Assembly (NCBI GenBank): GCA_963733145.1
Contig: CAVTCJ010000017.1
Coordinates: 159,326 to 223,325 of the forward strand
Length of the DNA: 64,000 nt
DNA from: JAHIKV01 sp963733145
GTDB taxonomy: Bacteria > Planctomycetota > Planctomycetia > Pirellulales > Thermoguttaceae
Direction: 5' to 3'
The notes beneath the pieces are model-generated. The model was not told where the DNA came from. It did no database searches and was given only the letters and a program-made list of their open reading frames with translations. The translations under genes were made by a program, and so were the position numbers. Shown piece by piece: positions 39,769 through 50,267 of the stretch (within the stretch, counting starts at the first letter, position 1; each line of letters starts with the position of its first letter).

Positions 39769-41064
39769 CTATGCGGCGCCGCCGATCTCCGCCAGCGCTT
39801 CGCCGGCGGCGGCGATTACGGCGTCGATGTCCGCCTCGGTGTGGGCGGCCGAGATGAACAACGCCTCGAACTGACTGCACGGCGGATACACGCCCCGCTC
39901 GATCAAGCCCCAGAAATATCGGGCGTAGCGCTGCTTGTCGCACTCGGCGGCCGTGTCCCAATCTGTAACCGGGCGGGCGCTGAAAAACGGCGTCAGCATC
40001 GAGCCGCAGCGGCCGATTTGCAGGGCAACTCCCGCCCGTTCGGCCGCGGCCTCCAACCCGCGTTGCAGCCGCGCACTAAGCGTTTCCAACCGCGGATAGG
40101 GATTCTCGTCGCGGAGCGTGCGGAGCGTGGCGATGCCGGCCGCCGTGGCCAGCGGATTGCCGCTGAGCGTGCCGGCCTGAAAGACCTTGCCGGCGGGCAG
40201 GACGTGATTCATGATCTCCGCCCGGCCGCCGTAGGCCCCGACGGGCAGCCCGCCGCCGATGATCTTGCCCAGCGTGGTCAGGTCGGGCTTGATCGTCAGC
40301 AGCGATTGCGCCCCGCCGTAGGCCACGCGGAACCCGCTCATCACCTCGTCGAAGACGAGCAGCGAGCCGTGGTTGAGCGTTTCGTTCCGCAGGGCGGCGA
40401 GGAATTCGTTCGAGCCGACGACGCAGCCCATGTTGCCGGCGACCGGCTCGACGATGGCCGCGGCGATCTGCGGCCCGTGCCGGTTGAACGCCTCGACGAC
40501 CGCCGCCGGATCGTTGTAGCGGAGCACGAGCGTGTCGGCGGCCGCGCCGGCCGTTACGCCGGGCGAGTCGGGCGCGCCGAGCGTGGCGGCCGCGCTGCCC
40601 GCCGCCACCAGCAGGCTGTCGACGTGCCCGTGATAGTTGCCGGCGAACTTGACGATCATCGGCCGGCCGGTGTAGCCCCGGGCCAGCCGGATCGCGCTGG
40701 CCGTGGCCTCGGTGCCGGAATTGACCAGCCGGACCTTCTCGATCGAGGGGACGGCCGCGACAACCAGCTCGGCCAGTTCGTTTTCGGCCAGGGTCGGGGC
40801 GCCGAAGCTGGTCCCGCGCCGCAAGGCCCGGTCGACGGCCTCGACCACGGCCGGATGGCAATGGCCGAGGATCATCGGCCCCCAGGAGCCGATCAGGTCG
40901 ATGTAGCGGTTGCCGTCGATGTCGAACAGATAGGCCCCCTCGGCCCGGTCGAAAAAGATCGGCTCGCCGCCGACGCCGCCGAAGGCTCGGGCGGGACTAT
41001 TCACGCCGCCGGGCATAAGCTGCTTCGCCCGCTCAAACGCCGCATGGCTCTTGTCGTGTGTCAT
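39769..41064 (-). CDS. hemL: Glutamate-1-semialdehyde 2,1-aminomutase
   Basis: This PLP enzyme converts glutamate-1-semialdehyde to 5-aminolevulinate, the first committed tetrapyrrole precursor in the C5 pathway. The 431 residues match the family length. Visible hallmarks: MPGGVNSPARAFGGVGGEP at the N-terminus, VNSGTEATASAIRLARG, NYHGHVDSLLV, the PLP aspartate in LLVFDEVMSGFRVA and the lysine in TTLGKIIGGGLPVGAYGG. Start at 41064 gives the canonical N-terminus. It is intact and single; no other haem genes flank it. A uroporphyrinogen-decarboxylase-like gene lies 13 kb away and is probably unrelated. Confidence 0.97.
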   Translation of the reverse strand: MTHDKSHAAFERAKQLMPGGVNSPARAFGGVGGEPIFFDRAEGAYLFDIDGNRYIDLIGSWGPMILGHCHPAVVEAVDRALRRGTSFGAPTLAENELAELVVAAVPSIEKVRLVNSGTEATASAIRLARGYTGRPMIVKFAGNYHGHVDSLLVAAGSAAATLGAPDSPGVTAGAAADTLVLRYNDPAAVVEAFNRHGPQIAAAIVEPVAGNMGCVVGSNEFLAALRNETLNHGSLLVFDEVMSGFRVAYGGAQSLLTIKPDLTTLGKIIGGGLPVGAYGGRAEIMNHVLPAGKVFQAGTLSGNPLATAAGIATLRTLRDENPYPRLETLSARLQRGLEAAAERAGVALQIGRCGSMLTPFFSARPVTDWDTAAECDKQRYARYFWGLIERGVYPPCSQFEALFISAAHTEADIDAVIAAAGEALAEIGGAA

Positions 41065-41143
41065 GGCAGTTGTGTTGGTCAGCAGAACTCAATTTTTCCA
41101 AATTATCCCGTCGCGGGAACTTGCGAAGGTTAGGGTGTTCTGC

Positions 41144-41250
41144 ACAGGAGGAAACCGAATCGACTCTGAACAGGAGGGAACGGAAGACTCTGACAGGAGG
41201 GAACGGGAAGATTCTGACAGGAGGCAACGGAGGAAACCGAGGAAACAGGA
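41144..41250. repeat. Tandem repeat CTGACAGGAGGGAACGGAAG
   Basis: About four degenerate copies of a ~24-bp unit (ACAGGAGGgAACgGAAGAcTCTG) run head to tail, first as CACAGGAGGAAACCGAATCG and last as GACAGGAGGCAACGGAGG. Confidence 0.75.
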
Positions 41251-41258
41251 AGAATTCC

Positions 41259-41284
41259 TCGTTCCCATGCTCCGCATGGGAACG
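41259..41284. repeat. Hairpin CGTTCCCATG...CATGGGAACG
   Basis: A perfect 10-bp stem around a CTCCG loop, followed by a second related arm pair GAACGCTCCGCGTTC at 41296-41310. Confidence 0.75.
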
Positions 41285-41352
41285 CACTGCCAGAACGCTC
41301 CGCGTTCGTTCCGCTGCTCCCAACGATTTTGGGCCGAAGGCCCTCCGGTTCA

Positions 41353-41505
41353 CCCAGCCCAGGGCAACGCCCTGGGGAGGGGTGGTCGCCCCAATTTCGT
41401 GGCAGCCCAACGGGCCAACCGTTCTCCGCAGGCGAAGAATTGGCCCGTTAGGCCGACACGTCCTTCCCGTCCTCCCGCCTCCCCAGGGCGTTGCCCTGGG
41501 CTGGG
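41353..41505. repeat. Long inverted repeat CCCAGCCCAGGGCAACGCCC
   Basis: CCCAGCCCAGGGCAACGCCC TGGGG at 41353-41377 is the inverse of CCCCAGGGCGTTGCCCTGGG at 41481-41500. The interior carries a second inverted pair (AACGGGCCAA / TTGGCCCGTT). The whole 41065-41871 interval is repeat DNA without a supported gene. Confidence 0.8.
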
Positions 41506-41871
41506 CGAACGGCCGCCCCTTCGGGGCTGCAATCGGCCGACGTTGGTCAACGAACCACGTTTTTTCCAAATAACCCACGTTTGCTCTCCGCAGTCCGGTT
41601 TCCCCCATTCGCCCCGACAACAATTCCGGCGACGCCCATCCTAACCTCCGGCCGCAGGATTTCAAGGTCAGGAATTGGGCCGGCAGCGACAACTATGATT
41701 CCCGAGCCACGGTGACAATCCTCAGCTTCTTTACATGTAGCCGTATTGCTCTCGCTCCAATTTAGCATTACCGCTATGATCTGAAGCGTTAAAATTAGAC
41801 GGCCTTGGCATACGGACGCTTTATCTTCTGGCCGCGCGAGCGCCAGCAAGCGATCAACGGAGGATCGAGAA

Positions 41872-43059
41872 ATGCGACTCCATTTCTTTATATGTCTTGT
41901 GGTCGCACTGGTAGTTTCTCATGCGCTGGCCGCGACGCCGGTTGAGGACTTGCGGAAGACCGTCGAGGAACGTTGTGCTAGGGTACAAACGATTTCGATG
42001 GCCGGCGGGATGTTTTATAGCCCGACAGGGAGTGGCAGTTGGGGCGATGAGATCGAATTCCGATTCGATCGACCCACGAGGCGGTTGATCGTCTGGTTCA
42101 GCGATAGGCCGGTGCTTTACGTGCAGAGCAACCGCGTATATTTTTTGCTCGGACAATCAGGTGACGATCCAAACCAACATTTCATCTACTTGGAGGTTCC
42201 ATGCGATCACACTACGACATGGAAGGACCTCGATGCCGCCCGACGGCTGATGAAACAAGAAAGCAAGGATTTCGGATTCAGTCCATCTCACTTTTGTGAG
42301 CCCTTCGAGGACGCTTTAGCATCCTTGGTCGCGCCGTTTATTGAGGGGGGGTTGGATTACCTTGTTCCGGCAAACGCTCAGCCGCTGCCTTATGACGCCA
42401 GACTACTCGCGTCCGATCCGGAGAAGACGGCTGAACGGATTGCGGCAATGAAGCTCAGCGAATTCGCGCCGGGCATTTTCATTCTGGGTCATCCCGATTC
42501 CAAGCTGTTGGAGAACCCAGATGACAAACCGAAGCCTCTCGCGCCGAGAAGTTCCCGCTCTGCTTTGAGGCGAACCGTGGCACTTCTCGGCTGAGCCTAT
42601 GCCTTCAATCGAGAAAGCGGCGTATTTCTGGCTGTTGGAGGGTGGGTTGATGTTGGAACTCCCGGAAAAGAAGCCCTTATCCTCTGGAAAATGGTCGTCG
42701 TCAAGGACAGCGATATACACAAACTGCAGCCGTTTGACCTGCCGAAAAACGCCGAGTTCATCGCAAGGGGTGACCTAAAGTCGTATTATCGACGCAGGCT
42801 GTCCAAGCTCGACCCGCAAGTCGTTCGCAAAGAAGAAGCGGCCCTAGATGAGAACTTACAGAAACTAACGGATAAGGAAGCGGGTATATCAGCCAAGCTT
42901 TTACAGGTGCCATCCAGTGGCAACGCGGACAAGAAGAAGCGGGATGAACTCCAAACGGAGCGTGAACGAATTAAAGAGGAGATAACTCGCTACGTCTACA
43001 TCAGCGGCGAGTATCAGAAACTGATAGATGCAATCGAGCGACTAAAGGCTTCTCAATAG
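41872..43059 (+). CDS. Secreted hypothetical protein, frame broken near 42.55 kb
   Basis: The start at 41872 gives a signal peptide (FFICLVVALVVSHALA, cut after ALAA). The first part runs to a TGA at 42592-42594 (VEDLRKTVEERCARVQTISM, DEIEFRFDRPTRRLIVWFSD, then AARRLMKQESKDFGF). The same frame is open directly after the TGA (AYAFNRESGVFLAVGGWVDV, ALILWKMVVVKDSDIHKLQP) and reaches 43059, ending with a coiled coil (KRDELQTERERIKEEITRYV). The last ~20 codons before the TGA read better one frame over (EKFPLCFEANRGTSRL), so two compensating one-base errors near 42535 and 42595 would give a single ~395-residue protein. I do not recognise the family. Confidence 0.6.
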
Positions 43060-43108
43060 CCTTGGAACATCGTATACAAGCGATTGATGATGCCCCGATA
43101 TGGAATCA

Positions 43109-43360
43109 TCAACCATTATCGGGCAGCAACGCGGCAACCGAAACCCACTCGGCTTCCCGCCCTTCGATCAACACCGGCGTTTCTGCCGCGGCGGCGTAAT
43201 CTTCGTGGCGGCGGTAGTCGGGCGATTCGTGGGGGCCGGCCGGAGCGGTGTAGACCTCGATCCGTCGCTCCGGCAAAAGTCGCACGATCTCCAGAGCTGG
43301 AATGTGGTCAAAATGGCGAATACTCCCACCGGCGGCTGTTAGCCGCCGGCTATTTTTCAC
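43109..43360 (-). pseudogene. Uma2 family C-terminal fragment
   Basis: The residues IVRLLPERRIEVYTAPAGPH, then YRRHEDYAAAAETPVLIEGR and WVSVAALLPDNG match the C-terminal strand and tail of a second Uma2 subgroup, the type ending in 'VEVY..P......Y.....Y..GE.V....EG.....V..LLP'. The PD-(D/E)XK core is absent and the N-terminal residues before it do not look like Uma2. It is a decayed third Uma2 gene. Confidence 0.55.
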
Positions 43361-43483
43361 AACAATTTCAACGTGTCGGAATATCGCCCCGATTCGACAA
43401 AAATAGGGCGGCGATGGTAGGGTGCTGCCGAGTTTGACGACTATTCCTTCAATCGGCGCGGAGGAATGGTCGATCCAAAAGGT

Positions 43484-44413
43484 ATGCGCCCTATCATATC
43501 ACCAGCCGCTATGCGCGTGTTCTTGTCCCTGGCGGGAGTCGTGCTGGCGTTGAGCGCCGTGGGAGCTTTTGCCGCCGAGGACGAGAACTGGCTTTTGGCC
43601 GCTCAGCCCGTGGTCAGCCGGCAAGGCTCGCTGCTGCAATACCTGCTGACGTGGCCCAACGAGACGGGCGACGAGGCGGCCGAAGAGGAGCCGCTGGAGA
43701 GCGATCGCCCCGACTTCACCGAATCCAGCTCGACGGTGGGATACCACCGGCTCCAGATCGAGGGCGGCTACACCTATACCCAGGCCATCGAGGGCGACCG
43801 CACTCACAACGCCCACGATCTGCCGGAACTGCTCCTCCGCTACGGCGTGGCCGAACGGCTGGAGTTGCGTTTCGCGTGGGATCCGGGGATAGTGTTCGAT
43901 CGCTATACGGACCGCTCGTCCGGCCATGTCGTCCACGAAAACGGCAGCACCGACGTTCATGCGGGGTTCAAGTACTCGATCAGCAAGCAGGACCACTGGC
44001 GTCCGCAGACGGGGATCATCGTTTCCGTATCCGCCCCCGTGGGCCTTACTGACTTTAGCAGCCGGCAAGCCGATCCGCTGGTCAACTTCCTGTACGGTTG
44101 GGAGTTCACCAAGAAGCTCTCGCTGAATTGCAGCACGGGCAACCTCTGGACCGCCGACGCGGGCGACCGCTTCTCATGGCTGTTTCAATCCGCGTCCCTC
44201 GATTATGAGTTGACCGAGAAGCTGCACGTCTACAACGAGTGGTATGCCTTCTTTTTCCGCGATGCCCGCGACAACCGCCCGCAATACTACTACAACGGCG
44301 GCCTGACCTATCTGGTGACGCCGAATTTCCAGTTGGACTGGCGGGCCGGACTGGGCCTGAACGACGTGTCGGACGGCTTCTTTACCGGATGCGGCCTGAC
44401 GATTCGGAGGTAG
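43484..44413 (+). CDS. Outer-membrane beta-barrel protein, MetA-pathway-like (Phenol_MetA_deg)
   Basis: About 310 residues with a signal peptide whose core (VFLSLAGVVLALSAVGAFA) is best presented from an ATG at 43511, with alternatives at 43484 and 43466. After a short acidic linker comes ESDRPDFTESSSTVGYHRLQ, the hallmark start of the Phenol_MetA_deg family, followed by alternating strands rich in aromatic residues (IEGGYTYTQAIEGD, LELRFAWDPGIVFDRY, VHAGFKYSISKQ) and a last strand ending RR. The family is thought to form outer-membrane channels or porin-like barrels; the name does not establish a phenol role. Intact, single gene. A family H repeat lies 13 bases after its stop. Confidence 0.85.
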   Translation: MRPIISPAAMRVFLSLAGVVLALSAVGAFAAEDENWLLAAQPVVSRQGSLLQYLLTWPNETGDEAAEEEPLESDRPDFTESSSTVGYHRLQIEGGYTYTQAIEGDRTHNAHDLPELLLRYGVAERLELRFAWDPGIVFDRYTDRSSGHVVHENGSTDVHAGFKYSISKQDHWRPQTGIIVSVSAPVGLTDFSSRQADPLVNFLYGWEFTKKLSLNCSTGNLWTADAGDRFSWLFQSASLDYELTEKLHVYNEWYAFFFRDARDNRPQYYYNGGLTYLVTPNFQLDWRAGLGLNDVSDGFFTGCGLTIRR

Positions 44414-44425
44414 CAAACCGATCGG

Positions 44426-44522
44426 GTAAGCGTTCACGGGGGACTGTCCCAATTTCGCGGCGGTAAAGCTAATTCGCAGGGCAACGTCTCTCGCGCCGCG
44501 AAAATTGGGACAGTCCCCCACT
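44426..44522. repeat. Family H repeat, copy 2
   Basis: GTAAGCGTTCACGGGGGACT at the left; inverted arms GGGGGACTGTCCCAATTTCG and CGAAAATTGGGACAGTCCCC. It lies 200 bases from an IS200-type transposase remnant. The remainder of 44523-44722 holds the left flank of that element (GGGGCTAAGCCG... ). Confidence 0.8.
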
Positions 44523-44722
44523 TATTGATTCGCCGGCCCTAACCCACGACGAGACCGAAAAAGGCGTTCTGGATGAAGACGACCGTCGCGGAACCGCCAT
44601 TATTAGTTGTTAAAACCACGGCCTACGGCCGTGCGACCCTGGGGGCTAAGCCGTTTCGGCGTGCCCCGAAATAGCATACGCTCTAACTCCAGGGAAAGCC
44701 CGTTGGGCAGGAGAAAGAGCGT

Positions 44723-45130
44723 ATGAAGGAATTCGAGAGTCTGTCGCATGTTCGCTGGGAATGCAAGTATCATGTGGTCTTCATTCCGAAATATCGTAGG
44801 AAGGTGATCTATGGGCAGTTGCGTAAGGCCATAGGTGAAATCCTGCGGGAGTTGTGTAAAAAAAGAAGGGATAGAGTTGCTGGAAGGGCACGCGGTGAGC
44901 GACCACGTTCACCTGTGCCTGAGCATCCCGCCCAAGTACAGTGTGTCGTACACGATAGGTTTTCTGAAGGGAAAGATTGCGGTGCGGATTCATCGGGAGT
45001 TGCTGCCCGAACGCCGGATGGCCGGGCTGCATTTTTGGGCGACCGGGTACTGGGTGAGCACAGTAGGCCGTGCGGATTGCGATGGAAGTCGCCCATGTTT
45101 GTGAACGTCGGCGGCAATTCAACTGGATAA
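44723..45130 (+). pseudogene. tnpA: IS200/IS605-family Y1 transposase TnpA, frameshifted
   Basis: It begins like a normal IS200 TnpA: LSHVRWECKYHVVFIPKYRR then KVIYGQLRKAIGEILRELCK. After a frame change at ~44865 it reads EGIELLEGHAVSDHVHLCLS (the HUH metal site HVH), IPPKYSVSYTIGFLKGKIAV and FWATGYWVSTVG. After a second change at ~45070 the helix that should carry the catalytic tyrosine is not recognisable. The sequence just upstream (TAACTCCAGGGAAAGCCCG) resembles an IS200 left-end fold. TnpA performs single-strand cut-and-paste transposition; this copy looks dead unless both shifts are sequencing errors. Confidence 0.85.
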
Positions 45131-45280
45131 CGCAGAAGGGCGCGGCAAGATCGATGGATTTGCCGCAGGGTTGGTTGACCGTCCGCGACGCCGTGCGTTT
45201 GCCGGAGCCGGATACTTCTTGGATGGACAGCGCGATTCCCCGGCGATCGTTCACGGGTTGGTTAAAGAAATAGCTTTCAC

Positions 45281-45496
45281 TCAAAATTGAGCTTGTGAAC
45301 GCAAAACATTGAAAGTAATCTCTCCACCGGATGATACTCCGTCCAAGAGCGCCCCGGCCATGGCCGCCTTCTTCCGCTCGGCGATCAGGTCTTCCTCGAT
45401 GCTCCGGGGCAGGCGTTTGTAGCGGGAGAACTCGAGCGTGAACGTGCCTTGGCCTTGGGTCATGCTCCGCAGATCGGTCGAATATCCAAACGTTTC
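45281..45496 (-). pseudogene. Displaced 3' end of fusA (50-codon duplicate)
   Basis: Bases 45347-45496 encode ETFGYSTDLRSMTQGQGTFT and onward to KKAAMAGAL, amino-acid identical over 50 codons to the end of fusA at 48023-48172. Nine codons differ, every one synonymous (for example TTT/TTC, GGA/GGC, TAT/TAC, CAA/CAG, CCC/CCG, CGG/CGA). Homology begins abruptly at Glu-Thr and ends exactly before the stop codon; here the stop is gone and the frame reads on for 18 residues. No start codon or EF-G body is attached. Confidence 0.85.
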
Positions 45497-45637
45497 GGAT
45501 GGGGGGAGTGGCCGTGAAACGTTCCGGCGATGCGAGAATTTTGATTATTTCATCAAACTTGGCGGATTTATCAATAAATTTGCGGTGTTGACGGCTCTAC
45601 TATATTAGAAACGCGCGCACCCAACACGAGCGCCAGC

Positions 45638-46159
45638 ATGGCAACACTGCAGGAGAGATTGGCCTGCGGCGACAAGGCCGCGTTTGCCGAGTTCTACGAT
45701 GCCTACGCTGATCGAGTCAGCCATTACCTGCTGGTTCGCTTGAATTCGCGGGATGACGCCGATGATGTCCTGCAGGACACGTTTCTTCGTTTGGCTCGCA
45801 GCAAACGGAAGCTGGCGAAGGTGGATGACCTCGGCGCCTATTTGTTTACCATCGCCCGGCATGAGGCTGCACGGCTGGCGACCAAAAATGCCCACCGCAA
45901 ACAGGCGCGAGAATTGTTGGCCGGCAATGACTTATTTCGTCGGACGAGCGACATTGATGCACTGGAAAATGCTGAAACCGTGACCGCGGCGTTAAACGAT
46001 CTCAGTGCCGATTTGCGTGAAATCGTGGAATTGAAGACTTATGCCGAACTTACACTCCAACAGATCAGCCAAGTGACCGGCCTCCCCCTAGGGACGGTTG
46101 CCACTCGATACCGCTTGGCCCTGGAAAAAATGCGGACTTGGTTTGCGAGGCAGCGATGA
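45638..46159 (+). CDS. ECF-type RNA polymerase sigma factor
   Basis: The 173 residues have sigma region 2 (AAFAEFYDAYADRVSHYLLV, DDADDVLQDTFLRLARSKRK, LGAYLFTIARHEAAR) and region 4 with a helix-turn-helix (DLREIVELKTYAELTLQQIS, QVTGLPLGTVATRYRLALEK). It would direct RNA polymerase to an extracytoplasmic-stress or surface regulon. It overlaps the next gene by four bases (ATGA), the usual coupling with a cognate anti-sigma factor. A TATATT at 45601 lies upstream, but its -35 partner (TTGCGG, 15-base spacer) is weak. The gene lies between the two fusA-tail copies. Confidence 0.93.
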   Translation: MATLQERLACGDKAAFAEFYDAYADRVSHYLLVRLNSRDDADDVLQDTFLRLARSKRKLAKVDDLGAYLFTIARHEAARLATKNAHRKQARELLAGNDLFRRTSDIDALENAETVTAALNDLSADLREIVELKTYAELTLQQISQVTGLPLGTVATRYRLALEKMRTWFARQR

Positions 46160-46740
46160 CAGACAAAGACGTTGAACACCTGCTCGACCGGCTGACGCCC
46201 CGCGGCGTGCGCCCGGAGTTGCGTCCAGAAGTGCTTGCGGCGGTAGAAAGTCAATTGGAGGAGGGAACTGCGTCGGCTTGGCCGTGGCGTTCCGCCCTGG
46301 CTGTGGCGGCGTTGCTTCTGCTGGGAATCGCCATGAATGTCGGGGTAAATAAGGTGGCCGAGCGCCGAATGGCGCAGCTATTCGGGCCTCCACCCATATC
46401 GAAGCAGGCGATGGAGTTGGCCAACGCCGTGGAAAAGATTACCGACCCTCAAACAGCCCGCTGGGTATACCAACAGTTTGCGGCCCCACGCCCATGCGAA
46501 GATGAATCACCCAACTACGCGGCCTACAGCGACCTGCTAAGACGACTTATTAACGAATCACTGAGTTTTCCGAAGGATACCCACGATGAAGCGCCTAAAA
46601 AAGACAATCATCTGGACCGGGATAGGTCCTGGGCGGATTGGCGGCAATCGCTCTGGTTGCCAACGCGGTGTTCGTCTGGACCACCGATACACGGCTTGAG
46701 CGGCAATTGGCCGAAATCCGTGCCGCAGGCGACCCGTTGA
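46156..46740 (+). CDS. Putative membrane anti-sigma factor
   Basis: The start ATG at 46156 overlaps the sigma-factor stop. An N-terminal cytoplasmic segment (TDKDVEHLLDRLTPRGVRPE) precedes one membrane helix (WRSALAVAALLLLGIAMNVG) and a C-terminal extracytoplasmic domain. Position, overlap and topology suggest it restrains the ECF sigma factor. No zinc-binding HxxxCxxC of ZAS anti-sigma factors is visible. The last ~45 residues as called (after FPKDTHDEAPKK) read through the start of the next gene and look wrong, so the real end is probably near 46590 with a one-base error there. I infer the role from context only. Confidence 0.6.
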   Translation: MTDKDVEHLLDRLTPRGVRPELRPEVLAAVESQLEEGTASAWPWRSALAVAALLLLGIAMNVGVNKVAERRMAQLFGPPPISKQAMELANAVEKITDPQTARWVYQQFAAPRPCEDESPNYAAYSDLLRRLINESLSFPKDTHDEAPKKDNHLDRDRSWADWRQSLWLPTRCSSGPPIHGLSGNWPKSVPQATR

Positions 46741-47937
46741 CGCTGGCCGATTTGGCCCCCAAGCCGGTCCCGGCGGAAAATAACGCCGCTACGTATCTCC
46801 GCCGGGCTCAGGCGGGCACCGACGCGATTTACAAAGAGGCGGAGGCTGTGCCTGGGTTCTGGGAGTATTTCAATACCAAAGATCCGATGCCCGCAGAGAT
46901 TCAGAAGGCCCTTAAGGCCGCTTTCACAGCATACCCCTACACGATCTCGCTATTTCAGCAAGCAGCCGCCTGCCCCGACTACGATGCACAACTGGATTAT
47001 ACAGATTCTCCAAGAGAACTTTTCAACGAACTGATCTCTGTGGTTGAAAAAATCCGCAACTACGGGCGTGTGCTGCAATTTCGGGTGCGCTTGGACGTGG
47101 CCGAGGGGAATTACGACGAAGCCGCGCGAACAACCCTGCTTCTTTTTCGGCTGGCTCATCATTGCGAGCGCAACCCGGCGATTACAGGTTACTTGGTGGC
47201 TGTCACCATTCAGGGCATCGCAGTTGACTACGCCAACTCGGTCCTACAGGCTGGTCCCGTCTCGAAAGGAGTCCGCGAAGCGTTGGATACAGAGCTTGCC
47301 CGCCAGGAACGCATGGAGGGCTACACCTGGGCACTCAAGAGCGATCGGGTGCTCACACTGGGGAACTTTGTCGCAGTTTCCCTTTCGACATTTTTGGTTA
47401 ATCAGTCGTGGGATGTGGAATCGGAGAGAGTCGGAATACCTAGACAAAATGCAGTCTCTTCTTGCCCTTTTGCGCGAGCCAATTCCCTACCGTGAAGTCG
47501 AGAACGCCATTCTCGGTATGCCGTATGTTCAGTATTGGAAAATGCGTGGCGATCCTACTAAAGGAGAATGGGAGCGTCAGCCATTTCTGGCCGTCCAAGC
47601 GACGCTTCTGATCGTTGCACGCACGCGGGCCAGGACTCGCACGTTGCGGGTGCTCAATGCCTTGCAGGCGCATGTTCCGGCGGGGAGCAACGAGGTGCCG
47701 AAGCTCACGGACCTCGGCTTGCCTTCCGAGACAATCACCGATCCGTTCACTGGTGAACCGTTGCACGTTAAGAAGACCCTGCAAGGCTGGATCGTTTATT
47801 CCGTCGGCCCGAATTATCAAGACGACGGCGGGAAGCTGGACGACTGGCCCGACGGCGACGTTGGCGTGGGGCCGCCACCTGTGGTCGCCAAGTCCGTTAA
47901 AGTAGGTCAACAGAAGCCGATAGCCGGCAAGCCGTGA
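46586..47937 (+). CDS. Membrane-anchored hypothetical protein downstream of the ECF sigma gene (frameshifted)
   Basis: An ATG at 46586 (MKRLKKTIIWTG) starts a signal anchor that changes frame near 46630 and continues LAAIALVANAVFVWTTDTRL. The main body (LADLAPKPVPAENNAATYLR, AYPYTISLFQQAAACPDYDA, AEGNYDEAARTTLLLFRLAH) is helical, with a TPR-like flavour. A second shift at ~47432 leads into EYLDKMQSLLALLREPIPYR and the end DPFTGEPLHVKKTLQGWIVY, SVGPNYQDDGGKLDD. That last pattern, ending in a short 'GP.DDGG' block, recurs in secreted planctomycete proteins encoded beside ECF sigma factors. About 450 residues. It may be the sensor or target of the sigma/anti-sigma pair; this is inference. Confidence 0.6.
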
Positions 47938-48019
47938 GAGATAGGCACTTTCATCGCCTGAAGCAAAAGGTGAACTGAATGCTGCCGGTCCAGTCGCACA
48001 GAATCCGCCGCCGACCACC

Positions 48020-50112
<2,093 letters not shown>

Positions 50113-50210
50113 GGCCGTAGCACCCAAACAAGCGAATATCCCCAAAAAGTACCGAGCCTTGTAATATACACAATTTTGAACCGTCTGGCAAGTGGTTCGA
50201 TGAGACAAGT

Positions 50211-50242
50211 TTAGCCCCGGCACAAGTGCCGGGGCTAAACAA
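50211..50242. repeat. Perfect palindrome TTTAGCCCCGGCAC
   Basis: TTTAGCCCCGGCACAAGTGC followed by CGGGGCTAAA gives a 15-bp perfect stem with a two-base tip. It lies between the histidine kinase stop and the fusA start. Half-sites (GCCGGGGCTAAACG) recur at 21552. Confidence 0.8.
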
Positions 50243-50267
50243 CCAGCGAGCCGCTGCCGGCGCGGCC

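Noticed and set aside
41144..41250. Possible CRISPR array
   Set aside because: The ~24-bp units are directly adjacent and degenerate; there are no spacers of uniform length and no cas genes.
43084..43437. Plus-strand frame of 117 codons
   Set aside because: The minus strand of the same interval carries recognisable Uma2 C-terminal sequence.
45070..45273. Plus-strand frame of 67 codons after the IS200 remnant
   Set aside because: It begins inside the broken transposase and contains no recognisable sequence beyond it.
50211..50242. Terminator between the histidine kinase and fusA
   Set aside because: A perfect palindrome but without a T-run on either strand, and half-sites recur elsewhere; a dispersed repeat is the better reading.
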